Below are positions 50,071-59,415 of a DNA stretch of 64,000 nt, piece after piece (the first letter of the stretch is position 1; each line of letters begins with the position of its first letter). The position numbers and the translations under genes are program-made. The stretch spans positions 1,550,001-1,614,000 of the forward strand of contig CAWCEV010000008.1 in assembly GCA_963794655.1 (NCBI GenBank), given 5' to 3'. The notes under the pieces were generated by a model. The model made no database searches. It was not told the origin of the DNA and saw only the letters and a list, made by a program, of their open reading frames with translations. Origin of the DNA: Roseiarcus sp963794655 (lineage in GTDB: Bacteria; Pseudomonadota; Alphaproteobacteria; Rhizobiales; Beijerinckiaceae).

Positions 50071-50736
50071 CTACCTCACCACCGCCAGCGCGAAGCCGTC
50101 CCAGCCCTTGGCGCCCACGGTCTGGATCGCGGTCGCGCTGAGGCGAGGCTCGCGCGCGATGAGATCGAACATCCGCCGCATCCCCACGACATCCGGGTCC
50201 CTGCTCCGCGCGTCGGCGACCTCGCCCTCGCGCACGACATTATCGACCACGATCGCGGTCCCGGGCCTCGAAAGCCGGAGCGCCCATTCGAGATAGGCCG
50301 GGTTGTTCTCCTTGTCGGCGTCGATGAACACGAAATCGAACGGCCCGAGGCCCTCGGCCTCGATCTTCGGCAGCGTCTCGAGCGCTGCGCCGGTTCTGAT
50401 CTGGACCTTGCCGCCGAGACCGGCGCGCTCGACGTTGCGGCGGGCGACCTCGGCGTGTCTTGCGCTCCATTCGAGGGTGAACAGACGGCCACCCTCGGGA
50501 AGGGCGCTCGCGAGCCAGATGGTCGAATAGCCGCCGAGCGTTCCGATCTCGAGCGCGCTCCGCGCGCCCGTCATCTTCGCCAGGAGATGGAGGAGCTTGC
50601 CCTGCGGCGCGGAGACGTCGATCGAGGGGAGGCCGGCCGCGGCGTTGGCCGCGAGCGCGTCGCCAAGCGCGCGGTCCGCGGCGACGATGGTCGCGGTGAA
50701 ATAGTCATCGACCGCCTTCGAGAGATCCCGATTCAC
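50071..50736 (-). CDS. SAM-dependent O-methyltransferase (Methyltransf_3)
   Basis: This 221-residue enzyme resembles caffeoyl-CoA/catechol O-methyltransferases. Motif I is ALEIGTLGGYSTIWLASALP, the acidic metal site is FVFIDADKENNPAYLEWAL and VVDNVVREG follows. Bacterial members methylate catechol-like or other hydroxylated small molecules with a divalent metal. It ends 28 bases before... in gene order, it follows cobT by 28 bases and may share its transcript. The substrate is unknown. Confidence 0.9.
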   Translation of the reverse strand: MNRDLSKAVDDYFTATIVAADRALGDALAANAAAGLPSIDVSAPQGKLLHLLAKMTGARSALEIGTLGGYSTIWLASALPEGGRLFTLEWSARHAEVARRNVERAGLGGKVQIRTGAALETLPKIEAEGLGPFDFVFIDADKENNPAYLEWALRLSRPGTAIVVDNVVREGEVADARSRDPDVVGMRRMFDLIAREPRLSATAIQTVGAKGWDGFALAVVR

Positions 50737-50764
50737 CGCCGCGGGCTCCTGGTCTTCGTCCGCG

Positions 50765-51787
50765 TCATTCTTCCTTGCCCGCGACGCCCGCTTCCGCGAA
50801 GGTCGCCATGCCGTTGTGGCAGTTGACGGCGGCCTTGACGATTCCGACCGCGAGCGCCCCGCCCGAAGCCTCGCCGAGCCGCATCCCGAGATCGAGCAGG
50901 GGCGTCTTGCCGATGAGTTTCAGCGCATGCCGGTGGGCGCGCTCGGCCGAGACATGCGCGGCAAGGCAATGGTCGAGCGCGGAATCGTCGAGGGCGAGGA
51001 GCACGGCGGCGGCCGAGCACACCACGAAGCCGTCGAGCAGGACCGGCGTCTTGCGCAGCCGGGCGGCGAGGATCGCGCCCGCGATCGCCGCTGTTTCGCG
51101 CCCGCCGAGGCGGGCCAGGACTTCGAGCGGATCGTCGAGGTGCGGCTTATGGCGCGCGACCGCGGCGCGAACCGCGTCGGCCTTGCGCCTGAGGCCCTGA
51201 TCGTCGACGCCGGTCCCCCGGCCGACCCATTCCTCGGCTTCGCCGCCAAAGAGCGCGTGGTAGATCGCCGCCGCCGGCGTCGTGTTGCCGATGCCCATTT
51301 CCCCGAGCACGAGCAGGTCGGGCTCGGAGGCGAGCGCCTCCATGCCGAAGGCCATCGTCGCCACGCACGCCTTCTCGTCGAGCGCCGGTTCCTTGGTGAT
51401 GTCGCCGGTCGGCTTCTCGAGCGCGAGTTCGTAGACCTTCAGCGAAATGTCGAAGGTCTTGCAGATCTGGTTGATGGCGGCGCCGCCGGCGGTGAAATTC
51501 GCCACCATCGCCTGAGTGACCGAGGCCGGAAAGGCCGACACGCCCTGGGCGACGACGCCGTGATTGCCGGCGTAGACCGCAACCAGCGGATTGTCGACAT
51601 GCGGCCGCGCGGATCCCTGCCAGCCCGCCATCCATTCGGCGATCTCTTCGAGCCGGCCGAGCGAGCCCGCCGGCTTGGTCAATTGCGCGTCGCGCTCACG
51701 CGCCGCCGCCCGCGCCGCTTCGTCCGCCGCCGGCATTTTGGCGATCAGCGCGCGGATGTCGTCGAACGGGCGGGAGGCGGCGGGCAT
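50765..51787 (-). CDS. cobT: Nicotinate-nucleotide-dimethylbenzimidazole phosphoribosyltransferase
   Basis: This enzyme makes alpha-ribazole phosphate for the lower ligand of cobalamin. The 340-residue protein shows GRLEEIAEWMAGWQG, VYAGNHGVVAQGVSAFP, GGAAINQICKTF, GEMGIGNTTPAAAI and the C-terminal catalytic Glu region EAGVAGKEE, all typical of CobT. The synthesis or salvage of B12 is thereby implied, though no other cob gene is in the window. I see no B12-box riboswitch upstream. The O-methyltransferase gene follows 28 bases downstream. Confidence 0.95.
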   Translation of the reverse strand: MPAASRPFDDIRALIAKMPAADEAARAAARERDAQLTKPAGSLGRLEEIAEWMAGWQGSARPHVDNPLVAVYAGNHGVVAQGVSAFPASVTQAMVANFTAGGAAINQICKTFDISLKVYELALEKPTGDITKEPALDEKACVATMAFGMEALASEPDLLVLGEMGIGNTTPAAAIYHALFGGEAEEWVGRGTGVDDQGLRRKADAVRAAVARHKPHLDDPLEVLARLGGRETAAIAGAILAARLRKTPVLLDGFVVCSAAAVLLALDDSALDHCLAAHVSAERAHRHALKLIGKTPLLDLGMRLGEASGGALAVGIVKAAVNCHNGMATFAEAGVAGKEE

Positions 51788-52134
51788 GAGGGACTCGCAG
51801 AGTGAATCTGCCCGCCCCTATAGGGGAAAGCCGCGCGAAAGGGAAAACCAGCCCGCGCGCCCCTCTGCCTTGACCAATGGTCAGTCTAGCTAGATAATTG
51901 AAAGATAAGAGGAAATTGGATTATTCGGTTGGTGGAATTCGCACAATTTGTGCGCCTCGGCGAGCTACGGAGCAACTGATGGGAAACGAGCGCCGACATG
52001 GGTTCCCTTCTCGCTCCGGCAAGTTTCCGGGCCGGGAAGCTTACGCGGAGCGTGCGCAAAACGCCGCATCGGCATTGTAACAGCTCGCCTGAACGCCGCT
52101 TCTGAGACAGGGGCTTCCGAGATTTGGAGCAACG
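51788..52134 (+). promoter_or_regulatory. Divergent gap with sigma70-like promoter and palindromes
   Basis: The gap between cobT and the membrane-protein gene holds no gene. TTGACC at 51870-51875 and GATAAT at 51893-51898 with a 17-base spacer make a good plus-strand promoter. Downstream, CGCACAA-T-TTGTGCG (51940-51954) is a perfect 7-base inverted repeat, and GACCAATGGTC overlaps the -35 region. The leader to the gene would be about 230 bases, much AT-richer than the surroundings at first. Confidence 0.55.
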
Positions 52135-53832
52135 ATGACGGCGGAACTGAAGTGCCTTCGGCGCTTCGAGGCAAGCGCAACCGTTCTCCTCGCAGGCCTC
52201 GCCCTATTCTATTTTCTGGTTATTATAAGCCGTGTCCTTATCACTGACATTTACAACAATGCAATGCCGTCCGATCTTTTCTCATTGCTGGACGGGATCT
52301 ATCGTATCCACAACGGTGAAACCATTCACCGAGACTTTTCGTCCCCGCTGGGGCTTTTCGCCTACGCGCTGCCTGCGACCTTCATGACGTTCGGCGTGGA
52401 GTTAATTCATAGTTTTGCCTATGGCGAAGCCGTATTTGTCGCTGTCGCGTTCCTGATATTCTTTTACATACAACGCACGCGCCTCGATGCGATGTCCGGG
52501 TTTTTTCTGGGCGTCTGGATCCCGCTCGCCTTGCTTGCGCGAATGAATTTCGGCGAACCGATCGAGTTTTACACGGAGGCGATGCAGTACAACCGGCGCT
52601 GCGATGTCTTCTTGCTCCTGTTGCTATTGCTGTTCATTCCACCCTTCAGGCAAACCAGAAGGCTTCTCGTTATCGATGGAGTCCTGTTCGGGGCCATAGC
52701 CGCGCTGCTGTTTTATACGAAAATCACCTTTGGGCTGGTCGCGCTCGGAGCGGCGCCAATATTCATCCTTCGACGGCGCGAAAATCTCACTATGATTGCT
52801 GGGGCCGCGGTCACGTTCATGGCAGTGGCGGCCTGCGTCGAGTTCGGTTATGGAATAAAATTCGCGTGGGTAGCGGACGTAGCGATGGCGGCCCACGCCG
52901 AAAGAGTGCCCTCCCTGCGCATATTGCATATCTGGCGCGACAATGGGTTGGAATTGTTATTTTTACTAGCAATACCAGCGATTATATTGTTTGGATTAAA
53001 ACGCCTAACGATTCCGATTGCGTTATTTTGTCTTTACATTGCTGTTGCCTCCGCGCTCCTCCTCGCATATAGCGCCCAGTATTTGCTCCTCACCTTGCCA
53101 ATTTCAATTCTGTTCGTCGCGTTGGACGCAAGTAAGCCACGGGCCGATGAATCCAGCGAGGCAATCGCTGTTGACACGGGAGAGGTCGCCAACCCTCAAG
53201 CCCGTTACGCTCTTTTTTCCGCGCTGGTCTCCTGTGCCCTACTGATCGAGTCTTACCCATTGGCGCTGAATGTCGCCACTTCTACTTATCGAGCTCTCCA
53301 CGGCCCTCCGTTGGATAGAGAAAACGAGATTCTAAATCATATCGTCACGGACGGCGTGAGCGACGAGGCCGATCCATATTCCGTGTGGGTTCGAAAGGGT
53401 CAGGCAAACGAAACGTCGCAAATAGATGCGTTCGCGATGGGTCGCGCGACCAAGCCGAGACATTATTGGGACAGCTTGTCGATGCGAGAATTCGCCGATT
53501 ATCTCACTACCGGAATGTCCGCCGTACGAAAGGGGTGCGACGATCGCGCCCGAATTGTGAACCTGGATTGGGGCAATCCGTTTTCGCTCCTGCTGGGATG
53601 GCCGGAAGGCGGGGGAATGACCTATGTCGCGGCAGGTTACGTTGTATCGCCAGACGCCCATTTGCCAAATGATGTGATGTTTCGGGACGTCAATTGTGTA
53701 ATGATACCGAAATTGCCGGCGATCATGGCGTCACGAGACTTATTGCTGAGAGTTTACGGGCCATATTTATCGACTGCATTTAGCCAGACCTATGAGTTGG
53801 ACCTGTGGACCGTTTTAAGGCGCCGCTCGTGA
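52135..53832 (+). CDS. Large membrane protein of unknown function
   Basis: This 565-residue protein is not recognised by name. It has about ten to eleven hydrophobic segments in its first ~400 residues (for example VLLAGLALFYFLVIISRVLI, AVFVAVAFLIFFYIQ, CDVFLLLLLLLFIPPF, LLLAYSAQYLLLTLPISILF) and a ~170-residue soluble C-terminal part. The overall form resembles GT-C-type glycosyltransferase membrane proteins, but I see no secure catalytic motif; the early acidic pair (LITDIYNNAMPSDL, HRDFSSP) in the first loop is suggestive. Its codons are AT-richer than its neighbours', pointing to horizontal transfer. It is monocistronic behind its own promoter. Confidence 0.75.
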   Translation: MTAELKCLRRFEASATVLLAGLALFYFLVIISRVLITDIYNNAMPSDLFSLLDGIYRIHNGETIHRDFSSPLGLFAYALPATFMTFGVELIHSFAYGEAVFVAVAFLIFFYIQRTRLDAMSGFFLGVWIPLALLARMNFGEPIEFYTEAMQYNRRCDVFLLLLLLLFIPPFRQTRRLLVIDGVLFGAIAALLFYTKITFGLVALGAAPIFILRRRENLTMIAGAAVTFMAVAACVEFGYGIKFAWVADVAMAAHAERVPSLRILHIWRDNGLELLFLLAIPAIILFGLKRLTIPIALFCLYIAVASALLLAYSAQYLLLTLPISILFVALDASKPRADESSEAIAVDTGEVANPQARYALFSALVSCALLIESYPLALNVATSTYRALHGPPLDRENEILNHIVTDGVSDEADPYSVWVRKGQANETSQIDAFAMGRATKPRHYWDSLSMREFADYLTTGMSAVRKGCDDRARIVNLDWGNPFSLLLGWPEGGGMTYVAAGYVVSPDAHLPNDVMFRDVNCVMIPKLPAIMASRDLLLRVYGPYLSTAFSQTYELDLWTVLRRRS

Positions 53833-54331
53833 CCGGGCGGGGAACGCGTTGACCCTCTGGTGTTGACCGGCGGTGACGGCGGATACCGCGAATTACAAGT
53901 GAGGGCCTCGCTCGGCGCGGGCCGAAGTAGGCATTTCAAACCGGCCCGTCGTCTAGAGGGCGACCGGTTCCGCTAGTCGACATTTTCTTGACACCGCGCG
54001 GAGACTGTGTTCTGTTTTTCAGCAAGACGCCAGCCCGCCTGAGGAACGAAGGAGGCAAGCGGTGGGCCGGCGCTCGAGGCGCCGCTCGTTGACGGAGCCG
54101 TGGTGAGTGGGCGACCAAAACGAGGGGCGGTCCCCCCGGTTCGATCGTAAGCCATTGAAAAAGCTTCGCTCGTGGCGAAAAGCGCACTTGGATTTTGTTG
54201 CGCCCGGCTTGGATTTCGTTGCGCGTGGCTTTGCTCTTGTTGCGGCCCGGCTTTGATTTCGTTGCGGCCCGCCTTGGTTTTGGTTGCGCCCCCGCGGTCG
54301 AAAGCCCGGCGGCGGACCCGCCCGCGCGGCT
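53833..54331. repeat. Gap with a 21-22 base tandem repeat (54183-54292)
   Basis: No convincing gene lies here. On the minus strand, 54292 down to 54183 holds about five head-to-tail units of 20-22 bases, each starting GCAAC and containing AAA or AAG then a GCCGGGC-like end (GCAACGAAATCAAAGCCGGG is the clearest). The units differ at several positions. They lie about 40-150 bases beyond the stop codon of the histidine kinase gene, inside its probable 3' UTR. Confidence 0.75.
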
Positions 54332-57300
54332 CTACTCCGCCGCCTCGCGCATGGCGCCATAGCGGGTGAGCTGCGCCCGCAAGGGGGCGGGCTTCAGCGG
54401 CTTGTTCATGACCACGACGTCCTCCAGCGCGGCTTGGTCGCGCACCTCGGGGCTTCGATCGGCGGTGGCGAGGATCGCCGGGATGTTCCGGCCGAAGCGC
54501 TTGCGCAGCGCCTTTATCGCGGCGACGCCGTCGCCCGAATCGAGGTGGTAATCGGCGATGACGGCGTCGGGCTCGCCAAATTCGGCGAGCGCGGCGTTCG
54601 CCTCGGCGAGGCCGTGGGCGGTCGCGACCACGCAGCCCCACCGCTCGAGCAGCACGCGCATCCCCTCGAGCACCCTCGGCTCGTTGTCGATGGCGAGCAC
54701 CTTGAGTCCGGCGAGCGGCTCGCCCGCCGCCGCCGGCTCGGGCGCATCGGGCGCGGCGCGCAGCTTCGAGGCCGGGCGTCCGAGCGGCGCAGTGACCGAG
54801 AACACCGAGCCCTTGCCGGGGCGCGAGCGCAAGCCGACCGGGTGCTCGAGCACCCGCCCCAGGCGCTCGACGATCGACAAGCCCAGGCCGAGGCCGCGCG
54901 CGACCCGCGCGCCCTGGTCGAGCCGCCGGAATTCAGCGAACACGGCCCGCTCATGCTCAGGCGGGATGCCGAGGCCGGTGTCCCAGACCTCGATCCGGGC
55001 CGCGCCGGGCAATCGGCGGCAGCCGACGAGCACCCGGCCCTTCAGTGTATATTTGAGCGCGTTCGAGATCAGGTTCTGCATGAGCCGCCGCATCAGCCGC
55101 CGGTCGGTGCGAACGGCCAGGCTCGTCGGGATAAAAACGAGGTCGAGCCCCTTGGCCCGGGCGAGCGCGGCGAACTCGATTTCGAGCGTTTCCATCAGGT
55201 CGCCGACCGGCACATCGGAGATTTCCGGCTTCGTTGCGCCGGCGTCGAGCCGGGAAATGTCGAGCAGCGCGCCGAGGATTTCCTCGACCGCCTCGAGCGA
55301 GACATCGACGTTGCGCGCCAGATCCGCCCGCTCCTCGAGCCCGATCCGGCTCGCCCCCTCGGAGAGCGAACTGGCATAGAGCCGCGCGGCGTTGAGCGGC
55401 TGCAGAATGTCGTGGCTGGCGGCGGCGAGGAAACGCGTCTTGGAGAGATTGGCTGCGTCCGCCTCGTTCTTCGCGCGCTCGAGCTCGGCGTTGAGGCGCT
55501 GCAATTCCGCGGTGCGCTCGTCGACCCGGCGCTCCAGCATCTCGTTCGCCGCCTCGAGCGCTTCCTCGACCTGCACGGTCTGGGTCACGTCGGTATAGGT
55601 GGTGACGATCCCGCCGTCCGGCAGACGCGCCGAGCGCACCTCGATCACGCGATGGGTCGAGAACAGCCGGAGCCGGTTCGGCTGGTCGTCGTAGAGCAGG
55701 CTTGCGACCCGCTCGGCCACGAAATCCTCCGAATCTCCGGGGCCGTAGACCCCGCGGCCGGCGTTGAAGCGTACGATCTCGTCGAGCCCCACCCCGTGTC
55801 GCAGCATCGTCGGCGGCAGATCGAAGAGATCGGCGAATTCGCGATTCCAGGCGGTCAGCGCGAGATTGGCGTCGAAGACCGTGATCCCCTGCCGGGCATG
55901 GTCAAGCGCGTGCTGCAGCTGATCGCGGCTCGACTGGATCGCGGCCGAGGCCTCGTCGATGAGCTTGAGCGCCGACTCGCCCGAAACCGTCCGGGGCCGC
56001 AACAGCAGCGACAGCACCTGCCGCGAGGTGGAGGCGCCGATCGCCGGCGAGAGCAGGAATTCGGCGTGGCGAATGAGCTGTGCGCTGGCCTCGAGGGTCG
56101 GGTCGTAAACGAGGCCGCGCTCCCGCATGAAGCCCGCGAAGGCGCGGCGGGCCCGAGCCGCCCCGAGATAGCGCGCGACGGCCGCCTCGAGTTCGCCGCC
56201 GGTCGTCGACGAACGCCAGAGGCGGAACGCCTGAGGCTTGCCGCCGACGCCGGCGCCGGCGAACGCGCTGGCCTGGGCGCGTTCGAGGGCGCTCGGCTGG
56301 CGGGTCAACGAAAAGGCGACAAACGCCAGGATATTGGCGGCCAGCGAGAGGACCACGCCGCCCACCAGCGCGTTCGGCGCAAAGGCAACGAGCGCGGCGG
56401 GGCTCAGCCATGCGATCGCCAGCGGCCCATGCGCCAAGAAGCCCGAGAGCGCCTGATCGGGGCGGATCGAGGGCAGGAGCAGGAGGTAAAACCAGGCAAG
56501 CCCGCCCGCGGTCATGCCGGCGATGGCTCCCCTTGCCGTGCCGCGCCGCCAGAAGAGGCCGCCGAGGAAAGCCGGCGCGATCTGCGCCACGGCGGCAAAC
56601 GACAACAGGCCGATCGACACCAGGCCCGCCTCGCCGGCCATCCGCTCGTAGGCGAAGCCAAGCGCGAGCACGCCGACGATCGCGGTCCGGCGGATCCAGA
56701 GCACCAGCGCGCCGATGTCGCCCTCGACCGCTGGCGCCTGCGCCCCACGGCGGCGCAGCACGAGCGGCATCACGAGATCGTTGGAGATGGTGATCGCGAG
56801 AGCGACGCTCTCGACCACGACCATTCCGGTCGCCGCCGAGAGACCGCCAACCATCGTGAGCAGCGCAAGCCAGTGCGCCCCGGCGTTGAGCGGCAGGGCA
56901 AGGACGGTCAGGTCGCGATTGATCGAACCGTCGGGAAAAGCCTTCAAGCCCGCTATCGCGAGTGGCGCGACAAAGAGGTTGATCAGCACGAGATAGGCCG
57001 GAAAGAGCCAGGCTGCGGTCCGGATGCCGCGCATATCGCGGTTCTCCACCACCGCGACATGAAACTGGCGGGGCAGAAGCACGATCGCGAAAGCCGAGAG
57101 CAGCGTCGTCACAACCCATACGGCAGGATCAGGCGGTGTCTGGATGACCCTGGCGATCCTTGGATCGGAATGCGCGATTTCGGTCAGGTCGACGAGGCCG
57201 CCGTTGAGCCGCCAGACCACAAAGGCGCCGACGGCGAGAAAGGCGACGAGCTTGACGATCGACTCGACGGCGATAGCGAGAATGAGACCGTCCTGGTGCT

Positions 57301-57859
57301 CCTTGGGGTTGATTCGCCTCGTGCCGAACGCCATCGCGAAGGCCGCGAGCACTACGGACACGGCAAGATAAAGTGCGGTCGAGGGCTTGTCCGGCGTCAG
57401 CCGCTGATGGTCGAAGGATTCGACCACCATCAAAATCGTCGGCGCGGCCGCCTTGAGCTGGAGCGCGACATAGGGCGCCGACCCGATGAGGGCGATCAGC
57501 GCCGCGACCGCGGCCACGGCTTGAGACTTTCCGTAGCGCGCGGACACGAAATCCGCGACCGTAGTGACATTTTGCGCGTGGGCGAGATTGGCGATGCGGG
57601 CGATGAACGGCGCGCCGAGGCCGATCACCAAAATGGGCCCGATGTAAATCGGCAGGAAATCGAGCCCATGCTCGGACGCGAGCCCCACCGAGCCGTAATA
57701 GGTCCAAGACGTGCAGTAGACGGCCAAGCTTAGCGCATAGACGACCGCCCGGGAGCGGCCGGACGCCACCAGTCGTCCCCCGCGGTCGCCCCACCAGGCG
57801 ATGAGGAAAAGGAGAAAGACGTAGCCGATGGCGGTAAGAAATACCGTCGTGCCGTTCAT
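54332..57859 (-). CDS. Hybrid histidine kinase with N-terminal sodium/solute symporter domain
   Basis: This 1175-residue protein joins a transporter-like sensor to a complete phosphorelay. Residues 1-520 form an SSF (sodium:solute symporter) domain with about 13 membrane segments (YCTSWTYYGSVGLAS, GLSAATGMVVVESVALAI). A PAS domain follows at about 640-770 (ITVFDANLALTAWNREFADLF), a coiled segment, then HisKA with the phospho-acceptor His in AAASHDILQPLNAARLYA (about residue 816), HATPase_c to about 1020 (NLISNALKYT, DTGLGIPPEHERAVF, GLGLSIVERL), and a REC domain with the Asp in AVIADYHLDSGDG near 1110. The design is that of CbrA-type kinases, which sense nutrients. No response regulator gene adjoins it. 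Confidence 0.93.
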   Translation of the reverse strand: MNGTTVFLTAIGYVFLLFLIAWWGDRGGRLVASGRSRAVVYALSLAVYCTSWTYYGSVGLASEHGLDFLPIYIGPILVIGLGAPFIARIANLAHAQNVTTVADFVSARYGKSQAVAAVAALIALIGSAPYVALQLKAAAPTILMVVESFDHQRLTPDKPSTALYLAVSVVLAAFAMAFGTRRINPKEHQDGLILAIAVESIVKLVAFLAVGAFVVWRLNGGLVDLTEIAHSDPRIARVIQTPPDPAVWVVTTLLSAFAIVLLPRQFHVAVVENRDMRGIRTAAWLFPAYLVLINLFVAPLAIAGLKAFPDGSINRDLTVLALPLNAGAHWLALLTMVGGLSAATGMVVVESVALAITISNDLVMPLVLRRRGAQAPAVEGDIGALVLWIRRTAIVGVLALGFAYERMAGEAGLVSIGLLSFAAVAQIAPAFLGGLFWRRGTARGAIAGMTAGGLAWFYLLLLPSIRPDQALSGFLAHGPLAIAWLSPAALVAFAPNALVGGVVLSLAANILAFVAFSLTRQPSALERAQASAFAGAGVGGKPQAFRLWRSSTTGGELEAAVARYLGAARARRAFAGFMRERGLVYDPTLEASAQLIRHAEFLLSPAIGASTSRQVLSLLLRPRTVSGESALKLIDEASAAIQSSRDQLQHALDHARQGITVFDANLALTAWNREFADLFDLPPTMLRHGVGLDEIVRFNAGRGVYGPGDSEDFVAERVASLLYDDQPNRLRLFSTHRVIEVRSARLPDGGIVTTYTDVTQTVQVEEALEAANEMLERRVDERTAELQRLNAELERAKNEADAANLSKTRFLAAASHDILQPLNAARLYASSLSEGASRIGLEERADLARNVDVSLEAVEEILGALLDISRLDAGATKPEISDVPVGDLMETLEIEFAALARAKGLDLVFIPTSLAVRTDRRLMRRLMQNLISNALKYTLKGRVLVGCRRLPGAARIEVWDTGLGIPPEHERAVFAEFRRLDQGARVARGLGLGLSIVERLGRVLEHPVGLRSRPGKGSVFSVTAPLGRPASKLRAAPDAPEPAAAGEPLAGLKVLAIDNEPRVLEGMRVLLERWGCVVATAHGLAEANAALAEFGEPDAVIADYHLDSGDGVAAIKALRKRFGRNIPAILATADRSPEVRDQAALEDVVVMNKPLKPAPLRAQLTRYGAMREAAE

Positions 57860-57953
57860 CAGAGCCGAGCGTCCGCGCCTTGCCGACTAAGGATCGACAT
57901 TAAACCATGACGGCGGCCCGTGGAATCAGCCGCCGGGCGCCGCCCGGCGACGT

Positions 57954-58559
57954 TTAGCGCCAGGGGTGGGCGGCGGCGGCCTTCTGCTCGTGCGCCTCGA
58001 TCGCCGGCGCCTCGACAAGCGTGAGATCGATATGGTCGAGGCCTTCGATCAAGCACTGCTTACGGAAGGCGTCGAGCTCGAACTTGACCACCCCGCCGTC
58101 GGGACCGCGGATTTCCTGGGCCGGCAGGTCGATGGTGAGGGTCGCATTCGCTCCGCGCTCGGCGTCGTCCAGGAGCTTTGCGTGATCCTCGCGCGAAACC
58201 TTGATCGGCAGGATGCCGTTCTTGAAGCAGTTGTTATAGAAGATATCGGCGAAATCGGTCGCGATGACGCAGCGGATGCCGAAGTCGAGCAGCGCCCAGG
58301 GCGCATGCTCGCGCGAGGAGCCGCAGCCGAAATTGTGCCCGCCGACGATGATCGACGCCTTGCGATAGGCCGGCCGGTTGAGAACGAAGTCGGGTTGCTC
58401 AGCTCCATCTTCGCGATAGCGCATCTCGGCAAACAGGCCCTGGCCGAGCCCGGTGCGCTTGATCGTCTTGAGATATTGCTTGGGGATGATCATGTCGGTG
58501 TCGATGTTGTCCATCGCCAGCGGCGCGGCCACCCCGGTCAATGTCGTAAACTTGTCCAT
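57954..58559 (-). CDS. leuD: 3-isopropylmalate dehydratase, small subunit
   Basis: The small subunit of isopropylmalate isomerase works with LeuC in leucine synthesis. The 201 residues show MDNIDTDMIIPKQYLK, FVLNRPAYRKASIIVGGHNFGCGSSREHAPW (the GCGSSREHA swivel-domain signature) and IFYNNCFKNGILPI. ATG 58559 (MDKFTTLTGV) has GAGGAA upstream; the frame further upstream is non-coding. leuC is not in the window. It is about 100 bases downstream of the sco1-like gene and may or may not be co-transcribed. Confidence 0.94.
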   Translation of the reverse strand: MDKFTTLTGVAAPLAMDNIDTDMIIPKQYLKTIKRTGLGQGLFAEMRYREDGAEQPDFVLNRPAYRKASIIVGGHNFGCGSSREHAPWALLDFGIRCVIATDFADIFYNNCFKNGILPIKVSREDHAKLLDDAERGANATLTIDLPAQEIRGPDGGVVKFELDAFRKQCLIEGLDHIDLTLVEAPAIEAHEQKAAAAHPWR

Positions 58560-58662
58560 TTCCTCAGTCTCTGCTTTCGGCCGCTCCCGGCGCTGTTGCC
58601 GCTTTATCCTCCCTTGGGGCGGACGGGGCAATGGGGCGGAGGGGCGACGCTTAGGGCTCCCC

Positions 58663-59271
58663 TTATAGATACTTCTCCAGGTCCTTGGCCGCATCCTTGG
58701 GCGGGCGCTCGAGGTTGAAGGCTTCGACGAAGGCGCCTTTCTTATCCATGAGGTAGACGATCGAACTGTGGTCCATCGAGTAGTCGCCGTCAGGCTGCGC
58801 TGGCCCTTTGCGGGCGAACACCCGAAAGGTCTTCTCGGTCGCTTCGACCGCCTGCGGGCTGCCGGAAAGACCGACGATGGCCGGATTGAAGCTGCTGACA
58901 TAGTCCTCCATGATCTTCGGAGTGTCGCGCTCGGGATCGACGGTGATGAACAGGGCAGTGATGGGCTTGTCGCCCATCTGGGTCAGCACTTCGGAGATTT
59001 GCGCGAGTTCCGTCGGGCAAACGTCGGGGCAGTGGGTATAGCCGAAATAAACCAGGAAGGGGCGGCCGCGCAGCGTTTGATCGCTGACGATCTTGCCATT
59101 TCCGTCTTCCAGGGAGAAGGCGCCGCCAATCAGGGCGGCGCGCGGCTTGGTCGGCGGATTTATGAGAAAGAACCCGCCTAGCGCCAGCACAACGACTACG
59201 CCCAAGGCCGCGAGCGCGCGGATCGAGAGCGTCCGATTTCGGGGCGTGTCGTCGGGTTGGGCAGCTGGCAT
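58663..59271 (-). CDS. Sco1/SenC-family copper chaperone
   Basis: This 202-residue protein has one N-terminal membrane helix (ALAALGVVVVLALGGFFLI) and a thioredoxin-like Sco domain in the periplasm. The copper ligands are CPDVC (in YFGYTHCPDVCPTELAQI) and the distal His in YSMDHSSIVYLMD. ITVDPERDTP is the family's conserved strand. It delivers copper to the CuA site of cytochrome oxidase. ATG 59271 (MPAAQPDDTPRNR) is preceded by CGGAGA. It diverges from the LysR gene. Confidence 0.93.
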   Translation of the reverse strand: MPAAQPDDTPRNRTLSIRALAALGVVVVLALGGFFLINPPTKPRAALIGGAFSLEDGNGKIVSDQTLRGRPFLVYFGYTHCPDVCPTELAQISEVLTQMGDKPITALFITVDPERDTPKIMEDYVSSFNPAIVGLSGSPQAVEATEKTFRVFARKGPAQPDGDYSMDHSSIVYLMDKKGAFVEAFNLERPPKDAAKDLEKYL

Positions 59272-59415
59272 CTTGTCTCCGTACGGCGTCGGCAAGGAAG
59301 GCTCATAGCGGCCAAATTGGGCGATCTGCGGACGGCGTGACGGCCGTGGCTCATAGAGATCCACTATTGACGTTACCTTCGCCTGGCGCCACGACAAGGA
59401 ACTGGATGAGACGAA

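Noticed and set aside
51788..52134. Cobalamin riboswitch upstream of cobT
   Set aside because: I found no B12-box (AGCCACTG-like) or suitable fold in the leader on the minus strand.
54183..54292. Possible CRISPR array
   Set aside because: The units are directly adjacent without unique spacers of constant length, and no cas gene is present; it is a plain tandem repeat.
54284..57733. A 1149-codon open frame on the plus strand
   Set aside because: It is exactly antisense to the hybrid kinase gene, has Arg/Asp/Gly-rich composition with no domain, and arises from codon bias in GC-rich DNA.
58560..58901. N-terminal extension of LeuD
   Set aside because: It overlaps the sco1-like coding sequence in another frame and a repeat-like GC tract; family proteins start at MDKFTTLTGV.
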